This document shows positions 9,660 to 20,660 of a stretch of DNA of 64,000 nucleotides, in pieces. The stretch is from Nemertoderma westbladi (lineage: Eukaryota > Xenacoelomorpha > Nemertodermatida > Nemertodermatidae): positions 105,709-169,708 of the forward strand of contig JAUCBJ010006596.1 in NCBI GenBank assembly GCA_032718475.1, given 5' to 3'. The position numbers and the translations under genes were made by a program. Numbering within the stretch: position 1 is the stretch's first letter; every line of letters begins with the position of its first letter. Below the pieces are notes generated by a model, which searched no databases, was not told the origin of the DNA, and saw only the letters and a list, made by a program, of their open reading frames with translations.

Positions 9660-10605
9660 CTACGGAGAAAAAAACAAATTATATAATGAAGTATAAATAA
9701 TTTGAATACTGGAGGGCTTATCTGAACTAAGTTAATGTATAATCAATCAACTCAATATATAACTGACTGGGACTGTATTGTCAAGCCACGAAGTGAGCGA
9801 AGCCTTAGCATATGGGTACCATTAACGAGTTGTCTCTCGTGTAGTCGTCACTTGTCTAACTTTTGATCACTAATAACTTCGTAATTCCTTGATGATATTA
9901 AACCAAACTTTGTATGTACTGTATGTAGTACGTCAAAAGTTTAGAAAGAATATGAGGTTTGGTCAAAAATCAGACAGTCTGTCAGTCGGTACCGGTAGGT
10001 ATTCTAGCGGTACCGCATCACTTCGTCTGGGTTTAATAACTTTGGCATTGCATCAATTTTGATGAAACTTTCACAGATTGACGTATGGAATGTTCGTAAT
10101 TCAATGACAGAATGAGTACATAGAGTTTATAGCTTCCCACAATTTCACGGTCCGTCGCTAGGAGGCGCTAAATATCACTTCGTCTAGGTGCCGTACCTGG
10201 GCGGGAAATTTACAAATTGTCCCTCCATCCACTAATTGCATTCATAAGAGAGGCAGGTGTATGCTGGCCCGATTGATGTTTACATACTTACTGTATATAG
10301 AAGCTCAGCTGAGAAGTGGATTGGTTGCAAGTACTATAGATTACAGCTTCTCAGGTTAACTGAGTCTCGTGCTGCGCGAAAGCCCCACAAACATGTAACT
10401 TACTGTATTTACGCGAATAAGTTATACCCCACCCACCCCGCCCGGGGGTGGGGTATAGGCAGGGCCGCATTTAGGAAAAGACCAACTACGCCAGAAATAG
10501 TAAATAATAAATGTAGTATAACTAGTAAGCTAAATTATATATTACCAACAAACTGAGGGGGTAGATTCTGGAGTCTAATCTACGCCGCTAACAGATATGA
10601 TACCA
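9660..10605. other. Dispersed-repeat sequence, no gene
   Basis: 9783-9960 (CCACGAAGTGAGCGAAGCC onward, with AACTTTGTAxxxAC and AAAAGTTTAGAAA) is related to 23916-24090 and 59987-60140, the 3' flanks of the Crypton/DUF3504-like family further right. 10353-10381 is an inverted match to about 61163-61190 (CTTTCGCGCAGCACGAG). No coding potential is seen. Confidence 0.55.
10423..10457. repeat. GC-rich perfect palindrome
   Basis: TATACCCCACCC is followed after about 10 bases by its reverse complement GGGTGGGGTATA, a 12-bp perfect stem with a C/G-rich loop. Confidence 0.8.
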
Positions 10606-10722
10606 ACCATTCTGCTGGGTCGTAGCCGCATCAAACTCCTCCTGTGTCGTGGCCGCATCAAACTCCTCCTGTGTCGTGGCCGCATCAAACTCCTCCTGTG
10701 TCGTGGCCGCATCAAGCTCCTG
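10606..10722. repeat. 27-bp tandem repeat, open in several frames
   Basis: Four units containing GTCGTGGCCGCATCAAACTCC, 27 bp each. Because 27 is a multiple of three, both strands stay open (for example a 9-residue repeat EEFDAATTQ on the - strand). On the - strand the array is preceded by TATTTTTCAG, an acceptor-like sequence. Coding use is unproven. Confidence 0.8.
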
Positions 10723-11247
10723 AAAAATATCACCGACGCCTGTTCAGATGTTCAGAATATCACCTGTTCAGATGTTAGCTATACCGGTACCTCTGAAAAC
10801 TGAAAATAGTAAACGGGTTATAGTAAAAAGTAGTAAAAAGCAGTAAAATAGTAAAAAGCATTTTAGACTGCCCACAGTGGTACACGCAACTGTTTGTGCT
10901 TTACTATTTTCAGTTTTTTGTCTGTCTGTATCAGTAGGCTACCTGTTTTAGCATACTGATCACTGATGCGCTTTGAAATCACCCAATATACAAAACTAGC
11001 AACTAGTACATTTTACACCATACACATTTTACCCTGTACATTTTTCACATATTTTTCTAAAATGTTTTATGTCCCAAATTCCCCCAGTTGACCCTATCTT
11101 TAATTCAATGACCACCTAAACCTAACAATGAGACCAGTATTACATCGCCCTAACCTACTACCGGTATTGTAGACTCACTCATTCACATAAGGAGATATAT
11201 TTTAACCAGCCAATATGATGCTCATGCCTTTACATCATAGTTCTTAC
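10723..11247. other. AT-rich spacer
   Basis: No gene seen. It contains a short AGTAAAA-type repeat near 10820-10870. If the two exons described at 11248-12180 are real, this would be intron or 3' sequence of that - strand gene. Confidence 0.5.
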
Positions 11248-12180
11248 CTTTGAACGGGAACAACTGCTCTTTTTTTCGAAGGTGTAAAGCAATCATTGGC
11301 TCTAATCAATTGTTCCTCCGCCAGGTTGAACGAATCTGTAATATAAATTAAACTTATGGTACCGTTATCTAAAGTAAAGCATAGTACTGTAGTAGGCCGT
11401 CAACCGGGTCCCACTTGGTGTTGGTGTAGTGGTAAAACTGGTAACAGTTAAATACCTTGGTGTAGTGGTTGCATTTGCATTGAATTCACATCTCTCTGTA
11501 GGTCGCGGGTTCAATCCCCCCCCCCCCCCCCCCCCCCCCCCCACATGGGCAAGGGCAGTTTTCGTTTCGGCACGAATGCTTTAAAGGGGACTAGCCAGGG
11601 CGCATCTGACGATCTGAGCCTTTCATCCTTAATTGGTAGCTAAATGGGTACAGGTACTGCAGTTTCCTCTGGGGAGTAAAGTTCTGGGGGGACCGCACTG
11701 GAAATAAGTCGTCAGACTTTGTGTGTAAACCCGCCCCCGGCCTAACGGCCGAAGAAAATTTACTTCACTTTACTTTAGGGCTACCGGCAGACTGGTACTT
11801 TTTACAGTGTTTTACTAAAAATATCTGCCGGTAGGTAAAGGTCTGCCGGTAGGCTACCCTACCTGTCACCTGTACAGGCAGACAGGTACCGGTAATTATT
11901 CAGTAGAGCTAGACAGCTAGAGGCTTACCTTTTTGATCGATAATAAAAACATCGTAATGTTCCCAGTCAGCCAGTCCAGCATATCAGATGGTTCCAACAT
12001 TGATTGTTTCCTAAGTTTTTTAAACTTTTCATTAGATAATCTCTGGATGTTTGAAGGGTAAGGGCAGTAAGTTACCCGTACCGTTTCGCCATTTCCATCC
12101 ACCTCATTATCAGACGACAACCAACGGGTCGGGACTGTTAATAGACTATTATCGACAATAAACTTCACCATGGAGAACAT
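11248..12180 (-). CDS. Candidate two-exon host-type gene fragment
   Basis: Exon 1 (12180-11929) starts ATGTTCTCCATG and encodes FSMVKFIVDNSLLTVPTRWL, a pattern seen at the start of many invertebrate proteins with a short VxF...VP..W domain. It ends at AAAAAG|GTAAGC. Exon 2 (11335-11248) lies between TTATATTACAG and CAAAG|GTAAGA. Reading exon 1 in the frame that gives ADWEHYDVFIIDQK leaves one base, which joins exon 2 in an open frame (DSFNLAEEQLIRAN...). That frame differs from the exon 1 start frame, so a one-base indel near 11975 is implied (error or pseudogene). No further exon is certain. The recombinase at 8520-9659 is on the same strand downstream. Confidence 0.4.
11455..11780 (+). mobile_element. 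tRNA-derived SINE
   Basis: The head has an A-box-like TTGGTGTAGTGGTTGC (about 11457-11472) and a B-box GGGTTCAATCCC (11507-11518) at normal tRNA spacing, as in RNA polymerase III promoters. A long C homopolymer (about 11515-11541) follows the B box. The body runs to an AT-rich tail ending in repeated TTTACTT/ACTTTACTTTA at about 11760-11775. It lies inside the putative intron of the - strand gene fragment. No target duplication was identified. Confidence 0.6.
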
Positions 12181-12904
12181 TATGCCAAGCGCCAAGGTTA
12201 ATTATGTAAAGGAAATGCATTTAGGAAATGCGCAAATGTGAAGTTAAGGGCTAAATGCTGAAATGCTTTACAGCTTTAGGCCTACGACTTTCATTCAGAC
12301 TACCGGTAAGAGAGAACAAGTTTGCAGCACTGCATTTACTGTACTCCCATGGCCATGGTACTCCTGCATTAACGCGGATGAATATTACAACAATACAACA
12401 GAAATCTAATATTCTATTAAGACAATGATGAACTTCAATTATATTGCTTTGAAAACACCTGTTTTCAAGATAAAGATTTAATATGATAACTTTCATACCA
12501 TTAGCCAAACGCCTCTTAATGGAGCTGCAGCTACAGGGAAAGAAGAGTAAATGCTGTCGACAATTATTGAAAATTCAAAAAACTTTGGATTCATAACATT
12601 TGCATAACATTTGCAAACAGCAGAACAATTGGTAGAACATTTGCAAACAAATGGTTTGGAATTAGCAACTGCTGGAAGGACTACCGTGGCAAATTCACAA
12701 AAAAGTCAATCAAATGCTAAACGTCAACAACAATTCTATGTAAAGGATAAGGCGTCTAAGAATGCCCCAACTGCTAAGGAACTCGAGGATTATGAGCACA
12801 CTGAGTATAGTTTTGTAAGATAAAGGAGGCAATTTTGACGAATGACTTCGATGGTTAGATTTTGTTAAGCAACATACTATGGCATACATATGGTATTTTT
12901 ATTC
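12181..12904. other. Spacer with small unsupported ORFs
   Basis: Two short ORFs (12251-12508 on -, 12611-12823 on +) show no recognisable domain. The direct repeat ATTTGCA...AACATTTGCAAACA near 12597-12650 is the only structure noted. Confidence 0.5.
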
Positions 12905-13200
12905 TTGATTAATTATGTCGGTCTTGAATTTATTTACATCGGTCTTGAACTTATTTATGTCCCTCTTGATTTATTTATATGTCGGTCTTGATTTATTAAT
13001 GTCGATTTTGAATATATTTATGCCGCACTTGATTTAATTATCTCGCCCTTGAATTATTATTGCCGCCCTTGAATTATTATTGCCGCTCTTGAATTATTAT
13101 TGTCGCTCTTGAATTATTATTGTCGCACTTGATTTATTTACGGCGCTCTTGAATTATTTATATCGGTCTTGATTCCCATTTACTTGGTCTTGATTCATTG
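12905..13200. repeat. Degenerate ~20-bp minisatellite
   Basis: Successive units of the type CTTGAATTATTATTGTCGC, 18 to 24 bp long, run from about 12905 to 13200. The best-conserved units are at 13048-13130. Confidence 0.8.
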
Positions 13201-13612
13201 GTCGAAGGAATTTCTACCGTTATAATCAACCAATCAGAATCAGCTGCACAGTAGTGCAGTGAGAATACACTACACTAATGTATGCAGTGCATAGTACCGG
13301 TAACGATTTGAATTAATCACCCGAGTACAAAGGACTATGCTAACCAGTACTGCTAAGCCCATTGTCAGTGAATTCTTCATTGTTTTGTATTTGGGTTAGG
13401 CCTACTGGGTTTATTGGATTTGTTATTAGGTCATTCATTAGTATTAGGTACCATTGTTGCGCCGTTTGTGACTTGTGTTTATAATAACCCTACCAGACCT
13501 ATAGTAGAGCAGTCGTTGCCTTACAATTAAGTGCCTCAGGCCTACTAACTAGGCCTATAACAGTATGCAGTAAGGCAGTATAAGTAGTATCTGGGTACTG
13601 GTATGAAAGAGG

Positions 13613-14842
13613 ATGGAAGAGGAATTTTTGAGGGACATTTTGGCTGTTGTTGACAAGTCAATAAATTATATTGAGACTGTTAGAGGCTTTGATTGTACTT
13701 CCCAACCAAGCTCTATTTTAAATAGAGACAAGTTACTGGGTCAATTAGACACTGCAATATGTTGTTTATCACTGGTTAACGATATAAACTCACCAAATAA
13801 CACCGAAGGGAAAGCCTTTCAGAATTTGCTTCAGCGATTAGTCAATGAACTCATGAGTTGCAGCGGAGAACCAAGTCCATGTTGCACTAGGTGTGCAGAT
13901 ATTAGTGGCGGCGGCAGGCCAGATACAAATACTAATTCTGTTCCTCGAGTAGGACGTCCAAAGTTTGACCTTTCTTGTGATGTTTTGAGTTTTCTTAAAG
14001 AATCTGGGTTCACCTGGCAGCAAATTTCTGTGATGCTTGGAGTTAGTCGCTCTGCGGTCATGGTAAGGGTCCGGGAATATGGTCTGCAACGAGTTTTATC
14101 TGATGTTACTGATGGCGATTTAACATCCGAAATTGCTAGACTGCATAGCGAATTCCCGCATGCAGGATTTCGAATGCTTAATGCTATGTTACGGTCTAGA
14201 AACATAATTGTTAGCCTTACGAGAGTTCACAAAATATTAAGAGACATTGACCCTATAACTTCTTTCGCCAGATGGGGTGCTATGGTTTCTCGACGAGAGT
14301 ACTCAGTTAAAGGAGCTAATTCACTTTGGCACATCGATGGCCACCATAGCTTAATTAGGTGGAGCATTGTCATCCATGGTGCCATCGATGGTTATTCCCG
14401 TCTAATAACGTATTTAAAGGCGTCTACAAACAATAGAGCGACTACGGTAATGGAACAATTTTCTGCAGCAGTACAATCGTTTGGCTTGCCCTCTAGAGTT
14501 CGCGCTGATAAAGGCGGTGAAAATCGTCAAGTCGCTGAATTTATGATAAACGCCAGGGGATGTAATAGAGGAAGTTTTATAGCTGGAAAAAGCACTCATA
14601 ATCAAAGAATTGAAAGGCTTTGGAGGGACGTATTCTACACAGTTGTCATATTCTACTATCAAATTTTCTACTGGATGGAAGAAAATAGTCATTTGGATGT
14701 GACTAATGAAGTAGACCTTTTTGCCCTACAGATATGCTACATAAATCGTATTAATAGCTCACTGCAACAATTTCAAGCGGCTTGGAACTTACACGAATTA
14801 CGCACAGAAAGATATTGGTCTCCCAAAAAAAATATTTCTTAA
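13613..14842 (+). CDS. DDE (DD34E) integrase-type transposase, N-terminal 409 codons
   Basis: A retroviral-integrase-fold transposase of the metazoan integrase-core-domain type. After a poorly conserved N-terminus with CX9C...CX2C cysteines comes a helix-turn-helix (about residues 113-158: VGRPKFDL...GVSRSAV). The catalytic core has D242 (WHIDGHH), D299 (RADKGGEN) and E334 (HNQRIERLW), with 34 residues between the last two. Cut-and-paste DNA transfer is the expected chemistry. The start ATG at 13613 fits the first helix, and nothing similar lies upstream. The frame ends early at TAA 14840, but the next frame continues the protein to 15089. The host element's termini were not identified. Confidence 0.75.
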   Translation: MEEEFLRDILAVVDKSINYIETVRGFDCTSQPSSILNRDKLLGQLDTAICCLSLVNDINSPNNTEGKAFQNLLQRLVNELMSCSGEPSPCCTRCADISGGGRPDTNTNSVPRVGRPKFDLSCDVLSFLKESGFTWQQISVMLGVSRSAVMVRVREYGLQRVLSDVTDGDLTSEIARLHSEFPHAGFRMLNAMLRSRNIIVSLTRVHKILRDIDPITSFARWGAMVSRREYSVKGANSLWHIDGHHSLIRWSIVIHGAIDGYSRLITYLKASTNNRATTVMEQFSAAVQSFGLPSRVRADKGGENRQVAEFMINARGCNRGSFIAGKSTHNQRIERLWRDVFYTVVIFYYQIFYWMEENSHLDVTNEVDLFALQICYINRINSSLQQFQAAWNLHELRTERYWSPKKNIS

Positions 14843-15089
14843 CAGCCTCTTGACTCAGGAAGTTGATGAAGTACCTAATAACACTTTCGAATCTTATGGG
14901 ATCGAATGGGAGGGACCAGTAGCCAAAGAACATGAAACTCTTATAGATTTAGATGACATTAATTCACCACTGTCAGGAGAAGACCATGAGCAACTTTTAC
15001 AATTTATTAATAGTTCTAGTAGCGGTTCAATTTCAGGCGTTGATTTATATTTAGAGTGCAAATCGATCATTAAAGACAAACTAAATTAA
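14843..15089 (+). pseudogene. C-terminal tail of the DD34E transposase, out of frame
   Basis: The frame that reads [18 protein letters not shown] continues the transposase if one A is removed from the A8 run at 14825-14832. It encodes YGIEWEGPV, the kind of tail that follows this integrase family, then an acidic stretch, and ends at TAA 15087-15089. Either the gene has a one-base insertion or the ribosome slips on the A8 run. I favour mutation, but the rest of the 490-codon gene is undamaged. Confidence 0.6.
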
Positions 15090-15246
15090 GCTTTGAATTT
15101 TATTATTTTTTTTGAGTTTTTTTTTTGTTTATATTGCTATTCACTTTTTCTATTTGTTCAATTTGATTTGATTTACCAATTGTGACAAGTCCATATATTT
15201 AATGTTGTGGGTTTACGTCGAGCATGGCATGAGCATATTGTACAGT
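15090..15246. other. T-rich 3' flank
   Basis: Poly-T-rich tract after the transposase gene, without other features. Confidence 0.5.
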
Positions 15247-15560
15247 ATGATGAGCCTCCAGGGGGCTGGAGGGAAGGACGAGCTGGGATGAGGGTCTTGC
15301 TACTTATGTCCATATGTGCATTTTGCCCATTCCGAAGGAAATTTCTTCCAGTCCCTGACTTCCAAACACCACTATTTCGTTTTATTTGTAAATTTGCTTT
15401 GAATTTTATTTAATTTGGTTATTTTAATGTTTAATATAATCCACTGAAGTCACCCGAAATTGGCGAAATGCGCATGCGGACATAAACTCTTTTACAAATA
15501 TACATGGCAAGAACCTCATCCCAGTTCATCCTTCCCTGCAGCCCACTGGAGGCTGATCAT
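15247..15560. mobile_element. Foldback/MITE-like inverted repeat
   Basis: The left arm (about 15247-15331, ATGAGCCTCCAGGGGGCTGG onward) is the imperfect reverse complement of the right arm (about 15461-15560). The arms are 85-100 bp and separated by about 130 bp of AT-rich sequence. There is no coding content. It sits between the transposase gene and the RTE-like LINE. Confidence 0.7.
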
Positions 15561-15723
15561 ATAATTATGACAAGGGCAATAAAGTGCATGATTTTAAGGA
15601 AAAGATTACCAGAAATGCACTCAGAAAGTTTCAATGGAAAAGCTGAGAAAAGTGCATCCAAAGGTTGGAAAATAATGGTTCGCGTACTTACTAGGATCGG
15701 CATGCTGCATTGCAGCTGCATTT

Positions 15724-17475
15724 TTAAGAATGCTGTGCCGGCTTGTCAACAAAATTGCACCGCCACAACTCCCTATCACCCATGACATTTGCTAGATCAT
15801 CCGCATCTTTAAGGCCAGTGTCCTTTAAGATGCGTCTCAAGAAAGTCATGGGCTGTCCACCATGCTTATTCACTCCATGAGGCTGCCAAAGTACAAGATT
15901 ATGCACTGGCTGGTCCTCATGGCGAAAGCAATGTCCTGCAAAGCGGAGGCGATTTTGTTCTAGTGTCAAGCTTGGGGGAACCAATGAGACACCTCCAATG
16001 TTATATAGTGTCTGGTTGGAGATGTGTGCATTGTACTTGACACAATGAACCCGGCGTAGCATTCTTGTGAATGTGCCATCCAGAGATTTGGTGTCCTCAG
16101 CAGTTAGAGCCCAGCATGGACTCCCATATAGGAGTACTGGAACTACTGCTGCTCTAAATAATCGGACCTTAAGTTTCCGATTAATTCTCGGTGACTTCCA
16201 AATCCTGGAAAGCCTATTCAAGGCTGCCCATGCCTTTCCCTTACGTATTCGAACGTCCTCACCTGACTTCCGGATCCATGATCCCAGGTAACAGAAGTCG
16301 TCCACATGCTCAAGCATACCATCCTTTGAGCTTATGCTCATCCGATCAGAGACTTGCTGAGGACTTTCAAAGTTAACTGTCAGAATTTTGGTCTTTCTGG
16401 AGTTAATAAAAAGACCAACACTAGAAGCAGCATGTTCTAATGAGCTGAGGAGCCGTTGGGCTCCCTCTAATGATTCTGAGAGTACTCCTAAGTCATCAGC
16501 AAAGTCTAGATCAGTTAGGTACTTGGCAGGATTTCCTCGACTTCTGGAGCCAGTAGGTGGAGTTATCATCACCCCATCATCATTATGATGATCTAAGGAC
16601 ATGCGTAGAACATAGTCAACAACAATTATGAACAAGAATGGTGCAAGTGTGTCTCCCTGGAGGACGCCCCATAACACTTCAAATGGTTCTGTGTCACCGT
16701 CAACAGTAGACACAAATGTTGTCGAACCATCGTATACTGATCTGATTGCTGCAATAATTTCATCAGGAATCCCATATAATGAAAGTATGCTGAACATACG
16801 TGAGCGAGAGACTGAATCAAAGGCCTTGAAGAAGTCAACAAAGATAACAGCCAGATGCCTGTCTTTCTTTTTTGATAACTCTTCAATTATCCTTCTAAGT
16901 GCCAAAATGGGCTCCATGGTCCCACGACCTTTACGGAACCCATTCTGATTTCCACGGAGCAGTCTCTCAATGGGATCCCTGATGCGATTTAATAGAATTC
17001 TATTGTATAGCTTTGCAGCAATCGAGATCAATGAGATTCCCCGAAAAGAACCATAGAGTGTTAGGTTGCCCTTCTTGGGAACTGGCACCAACTTATTTGT
17101 TTTCATTTCTTGTGGGACTCTTGTTGTACGGTACATGTCTACTATGATGGGATAGATGAGCTTTAAACATTCAGGTATTTTAAAGACCTCAGGGGGAACA
17201 CCATCTACTCCACTGGCACGATTGGTCTTAATGCTCTTTGCAGCAGCCTTCACTTCTGCAAAGGAGATATCACCAATGGGAATATCTGGGGGTACAGACT
17301 CAGACACTTTTACTTCTATAAAGTTATCAGGCAATACCCTGTCATTATTGAGGAGCTTTTCAAAGTGGGCCTTCCAACCATTGAGGCGATCGGCTGGTGA
17401 TTCAGCCTTAACCTTGGTGGTTGGTTGGCTTTTCCGCCCAGTAAGCAGATTGATCGATTTCCATGCCTGGGATGA
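15724..17475 (-). CDS. LINE reverse transcriptase half
   Basis: RT domain with QNGFRKGRGT, FVDFFKAFDSV (motif A), LQGDTLAPFLF, and FADD (motif C, with Phe for Tyr). The C-terminal region has LDGTFTRMLRRVH, RLRFAGHCFR and DRELWR, typical of RTE-like elements. Apart from the frameshift to the endonuclease half the domain is undamaged: the stop-free frame runs from 17334 to 15724. The second genomic copy is about 98-99% identical by eye, which suggests recent activity. Confidence 0.8.
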   Translation of the reverse strand, partial: SSQAWKSINLLTGRKSQPTTKVKAESPADRLNGWKAHFEKLLNNDRVLPDNFIEVKVSESVPPDIPIGDISFAEVKAAAKSIKTNRASGVDGVPPEVFKIPECLKLIYPIIVDMYRTTRVPQEMKTNKLVPVPKKGNLTLYGSFRGISLISIAAKLYNRILLNRIRDPIERLLRGNQNGFRKGRGTMEPILALRRIIEELSKKKDRHLAVIFVDFFKAFDSVSRSRMFSILSLYGIPDEIIAAIRSVYDGSTTFVSTVDGDTEPFEVLWGVLQGDTLAPFLFIIVVDYVLRMSLDHHNDDGVMITPPTGSRSRGNPAKYLTDLDFADDLGVLSESLEGAQRLLSSLEHAASSVGLFINSRKTKILTVNFESPQQVSDRMSISSKDGMLEHVDDFCYLGSWIRKSGEDVRIRKGKAWAALNRLSRIWKSPRINRKLKVRLFRAAVVPVLLYGSPCWALTAEDTKSLDGTFTRMLRRVHCVKYNAHISNQTLYNIGGVSLVPPSLTLEQNRLRFAGHCFRHEDQPVHNLVLWQPHGVNKHGGQPMTFLRRILKDTGLKDADDLANVMGDRELWRCNFVDKPAQHS

Positions 17476-19040
17476 TTGCCTGCGTCGTCAGCATCATTGA
17501 TGGCATCAACCTGTTGGTTTATTAGCTCCTGTAGATTAGCAGAGTACTGCCTGTTCAGGGACCTAGATGCAGCCTTAACTGCATTCTTGGCTGCTGTAGT
17601 CTGTTTGAGTCGGGACTCTTTCTGCGCCTTTTGAAGGTCATTTCGGCACTTCTGAATTTTGTTGTCAGTCCAGGGGGCCCTTATCCTGTTTCGAGGGTAT
17701 ACAGGAACTGTTTCTGCAGCTGCTAACTTAACTGCTTCTGTAAAGGCAGTATAGCCCTCACAGTGATCTGCCGCCTCAGAGGCAAGAGCCTCATACCTGT
17801 TGCTCAGCTGTAGTGTGAAGCTGGATCTCACACTTGGCTGTTGCAACAGAGATGACCAGTCATGCCGCGGCAAGGCAGATTTCGTTGTTCTGCTAGCACG
17901 CAGACTAAGTCTTACCTTGGCCACAATAAGGCGGTGATCACTGGAGAAGGGTCGAAGTGTAAATGCATTACAGTCTTGTATAGAGCTCCTGTATTTCCTA
18001 CGAAACAGAATATGGTCGATCTGGGACTTGTGACCACTGGGTCCACTATGAGTCCATAGCTTTCCAGTTCGCTTCTTGAACTGGGTTCCAGCCGAAAACA
18101 ATCCATTTCCAGAGATAAAATCCTGAAGATGGACAGAATTTCGGTTAACACTATTGCTATAGACCCAGGGTGATGTAGGTGATTGATGCAGACTTGCATT
18201 AAAGTCTCCCAGGAATGTTAAGAATGCATGCTGATCCACTCCATCAGTAGCTGCTTGTAGATTGTGGTAGAAATTTTCCACCTCCTCTACAGGGGCAACA
18301 CTAGTTGGAGAGTAGCACACAATCAGAACCACCTTAGGAAACTTCTTAGCCAGTCTTCCAGAACATGAGAAGTGGCAACGGATGATGCGGTTAGAGATTT
18401 GGTCTATTTTGTCCAATGCTGCATGTGCAGTTGGGTTCATCAATAGACCAATTCCACCATTGCCACTATCATCTGCTGACGCGAGGGCGAGTCGCCAACC
18501 GCCCCCCATGTCCTTAATCAGAACCTCATCAGTCTGTCCAGTCTGCATTCGGTGCTCTTGAACACCCACTGCGCTAAGAGAAAGCTTATCTGCCAAGGCA
18601 GTCAGCTCACCTTGTCGCATTGGGGACCCGAGTGTTAGGGTGTTTACTGAGGCTAGTCTTGTGACTTGCCTCAGATTCACCAATGGCTTTGTTGGTCGGG
18701 GTGGAACATGAGAGTAGCCTCCAACTCCAGAATCCCTCTCCCCATCACAATCTGGCCTTCCTGGTGACCCAGGGTTTGGGCCAGAAAGGTCATCAGGAAA
18801 GGGACTCAAAGAATTGTTGGCTGCTCTCTCTCCAGTAGGGGGTGAGACAGGCAGCCGGTCAGGAGTTAACTGACGCCTGTGAGGCCGATTGTGTCCGGTA
18901 ATTCCACTGGCCTCTAGTGGCCGGACCTCCGCATTGCTAATGTAATCCATAGTGGGGGTTGGGGGGTGCTTTTTTGCCGAGTCAGCTCTCGGGGCAAATA
19001 CCACACCCTGGTTTGCCATTCCACAGGGTGGGTGTCGCAA
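17475..19040 (-). CDS. LINE endonuclease (EEP) half
   Basis: About 520 codons. An approximately 130-residue Pro/Arg-rich leader is followed by an exonuclease-endonuclease-phosphatase (APE-type) domain: VNTLTLGSP near residue 131, QEHRM, LGDFNASL, and SDHRLIV, which are the conserved Glu, Asp-Asn and Asp-His positions. This domain nicks target DNA to prime reverse transcription. The frame runs on to 17316 but becomes non-homologous after about 17475: a one-base shift moves the continuation (AWKSINLLTGRK...) into the RT frame. The first ATG is at 19040. Confidence 0.8.
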
Positions 19041-20110
19041 TGGAGTCAGATATGAGGCCCATCACCCATATCTACTCTGGCGCACATGACCCACCATTGG
19101 CTGTTGCAGCTCATCTGCTTGGTCATGCCCTGTACCCTTGCTGCCAGGTGCAGGTCGCAGTGAAGTGCTCTCAGAGTGGACATGAGAACACTCTACTCCT
19201 GACCAGCCATTGGTAGATCACCATCTGCCTGGTCAGGCCATATACCCCTGCAGCCAAGTATATAGGTCCTTAATCCAGGACCAAGGGCGTCCTTATCCCA
19301 GAACGAAAGGGGTCCTAGTTACAGGACCAGATTTACCCTAGTAAGAGGGTCTATTCAGCTACAGGTGGCACCTCCTTTATGCTGCATGGAGGTGGCAAGT
19401 TTTCTTGATCAATGACCTAGAATACCTGACCCGACATTCGCGTAAAACTGACATAAAGAAAACCATATCGAGAAATGTATAGAAATCATAGATTCCACCA
19501 ATACTATCACAACTAATCAGTCAGCATATATACCATCTAAAACATTCATGCTCCATATATTCAGTTTCTTTCTTCCATATTCAGTCAGCCAGCCAGCCAC
19601 AAGCAATTCTTACAGTAAGTAACCTCGTGGTCGAAGTAAGTGCCTAGTAACACAATTCAATAGTATTAAAATTATACATATATAACAGTTTAACTATATA
19701 CATTTTTCCATAATAAAAGTTAAATAAAAGTTATTTACGCTGCCAGGCCCATCACTAGGATGGCCTTTGACCACGATATCTATTTATAATGTTCTCCAGA
19801 TGGTGATTTTTGGCTAAAGATCAGTTAGTGAGTCAATCAGTCAGTTGGCCACGAGTAATTCTTACAGTAAGTAACATTTTGAACATAAATTATATTTTTT
19901 AGTAGAATATTTCCTCAAAAGGGCAAAATTTGTACTGATTCATCAATCACGAACAACAGACTTCATCATGTGTATACCCATTTTTAATACACTTCGATGA
20001 GAGGGATGTTATAAAAAATTTATTTAAAATTTATTAAAATCTTAACTCATTATTAGTAAATTAAGTTTAAATTTTATAATTTAATTAAATGTAAATTAAA
20101 AGTAAATTTG
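19041..20110. other. LINE 5' flank and AT-rich spacer
   Basis: 19041-19400 has short internal repeats (GACCAGCCATTGG/CTTGGTCAGG) and is probably LINE 5' UTR. A roughly 40-bp sequence (GCCACAAGCAATTCTTACAG) at 19595 recurs at 19845. No gene seen. Confidence 0.5.
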
Positions 20111-20660
20111 TGGTTCCAATGAGAATCTATTTCAAGTTCAGATGAGTATACAACATATAATGATTTCTGATCACTAAGCATAGGGTGAAAAGTAACAAAG
20201 AAATTTGTTAAGTGTCATACTGAAAAAATTGTTTGCTGTGGAAAAATAATTTTTTTAATTCACTAAACAGTAAGCTGACGATTGCGGTTCCAATGAGACT
20301 ATTTTCAACTTCATACGACCTTCCAAACTCTTGTTACAGCATATTATGACTTCTGATCACTACCTGACTACGCCTAGGTTGAAAAGTCGATTTTTGACAT
20401 TTCTCATACTGAAAAAATTGTTCGCTGTTGAAAATAAATATTTTTTAATCCACTAACAGTAAACCGACGATTGCGGTTCCAATGAGACTATTTTCAACTT
20501 TATACGACCTCCCAAACTCTTCTTACAACATATTAATGATTCCGATCATTATGCCTAAGGTGAAAATTAGTTTTTGTCGACCGACAGATGAAAAATGATG
20601 TCTACTGATGAAAATGAAATTTTTTTCAAATTTTTGATTTTTTTGTAGTTCTGGGATCAT
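20111..20660. repeat. Three-copy tandem repeat (~174-189 bp)
   Basis: GGTTCCAATGAGA starts units at 20111, 20285 and 20474. Each continues with CAxxATAATGAxTxCTGATCA and CATACTGAAAAAATTG-type blocks. The units are diverged by several percent, with small indels. Confidence 0.8.

Larger units (their letters stand above)
15689..19040 (-). mobile_element. RTE-like non-LTR retrotransposon, near full length
   Basis: One long ORF in two frames (endonuclease, then RT) on the - strand. The 3' end is defined by comparison with the second copy at 54959-56436: identity begins at ACTAGGATCGGCATGC in both. The second copy shows an (AGT)n tail beyond that point, as in RTE-group LINEs. The 5' UTR may extend to about 19400, but the boundary is not visible. 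Confidence 0.8.

Noticed and set aside
11455-11530. Functional tRNA gene
   Set aside because: A and B boxes are present, but no cloverleaf closes and the B box runs into a C homopolymer; a SINE head fits better.
12611-12823. 70-codon Gln/Ala-rich ORF
   Set aside because: Short, no recognised domain, no splice or promoter context.
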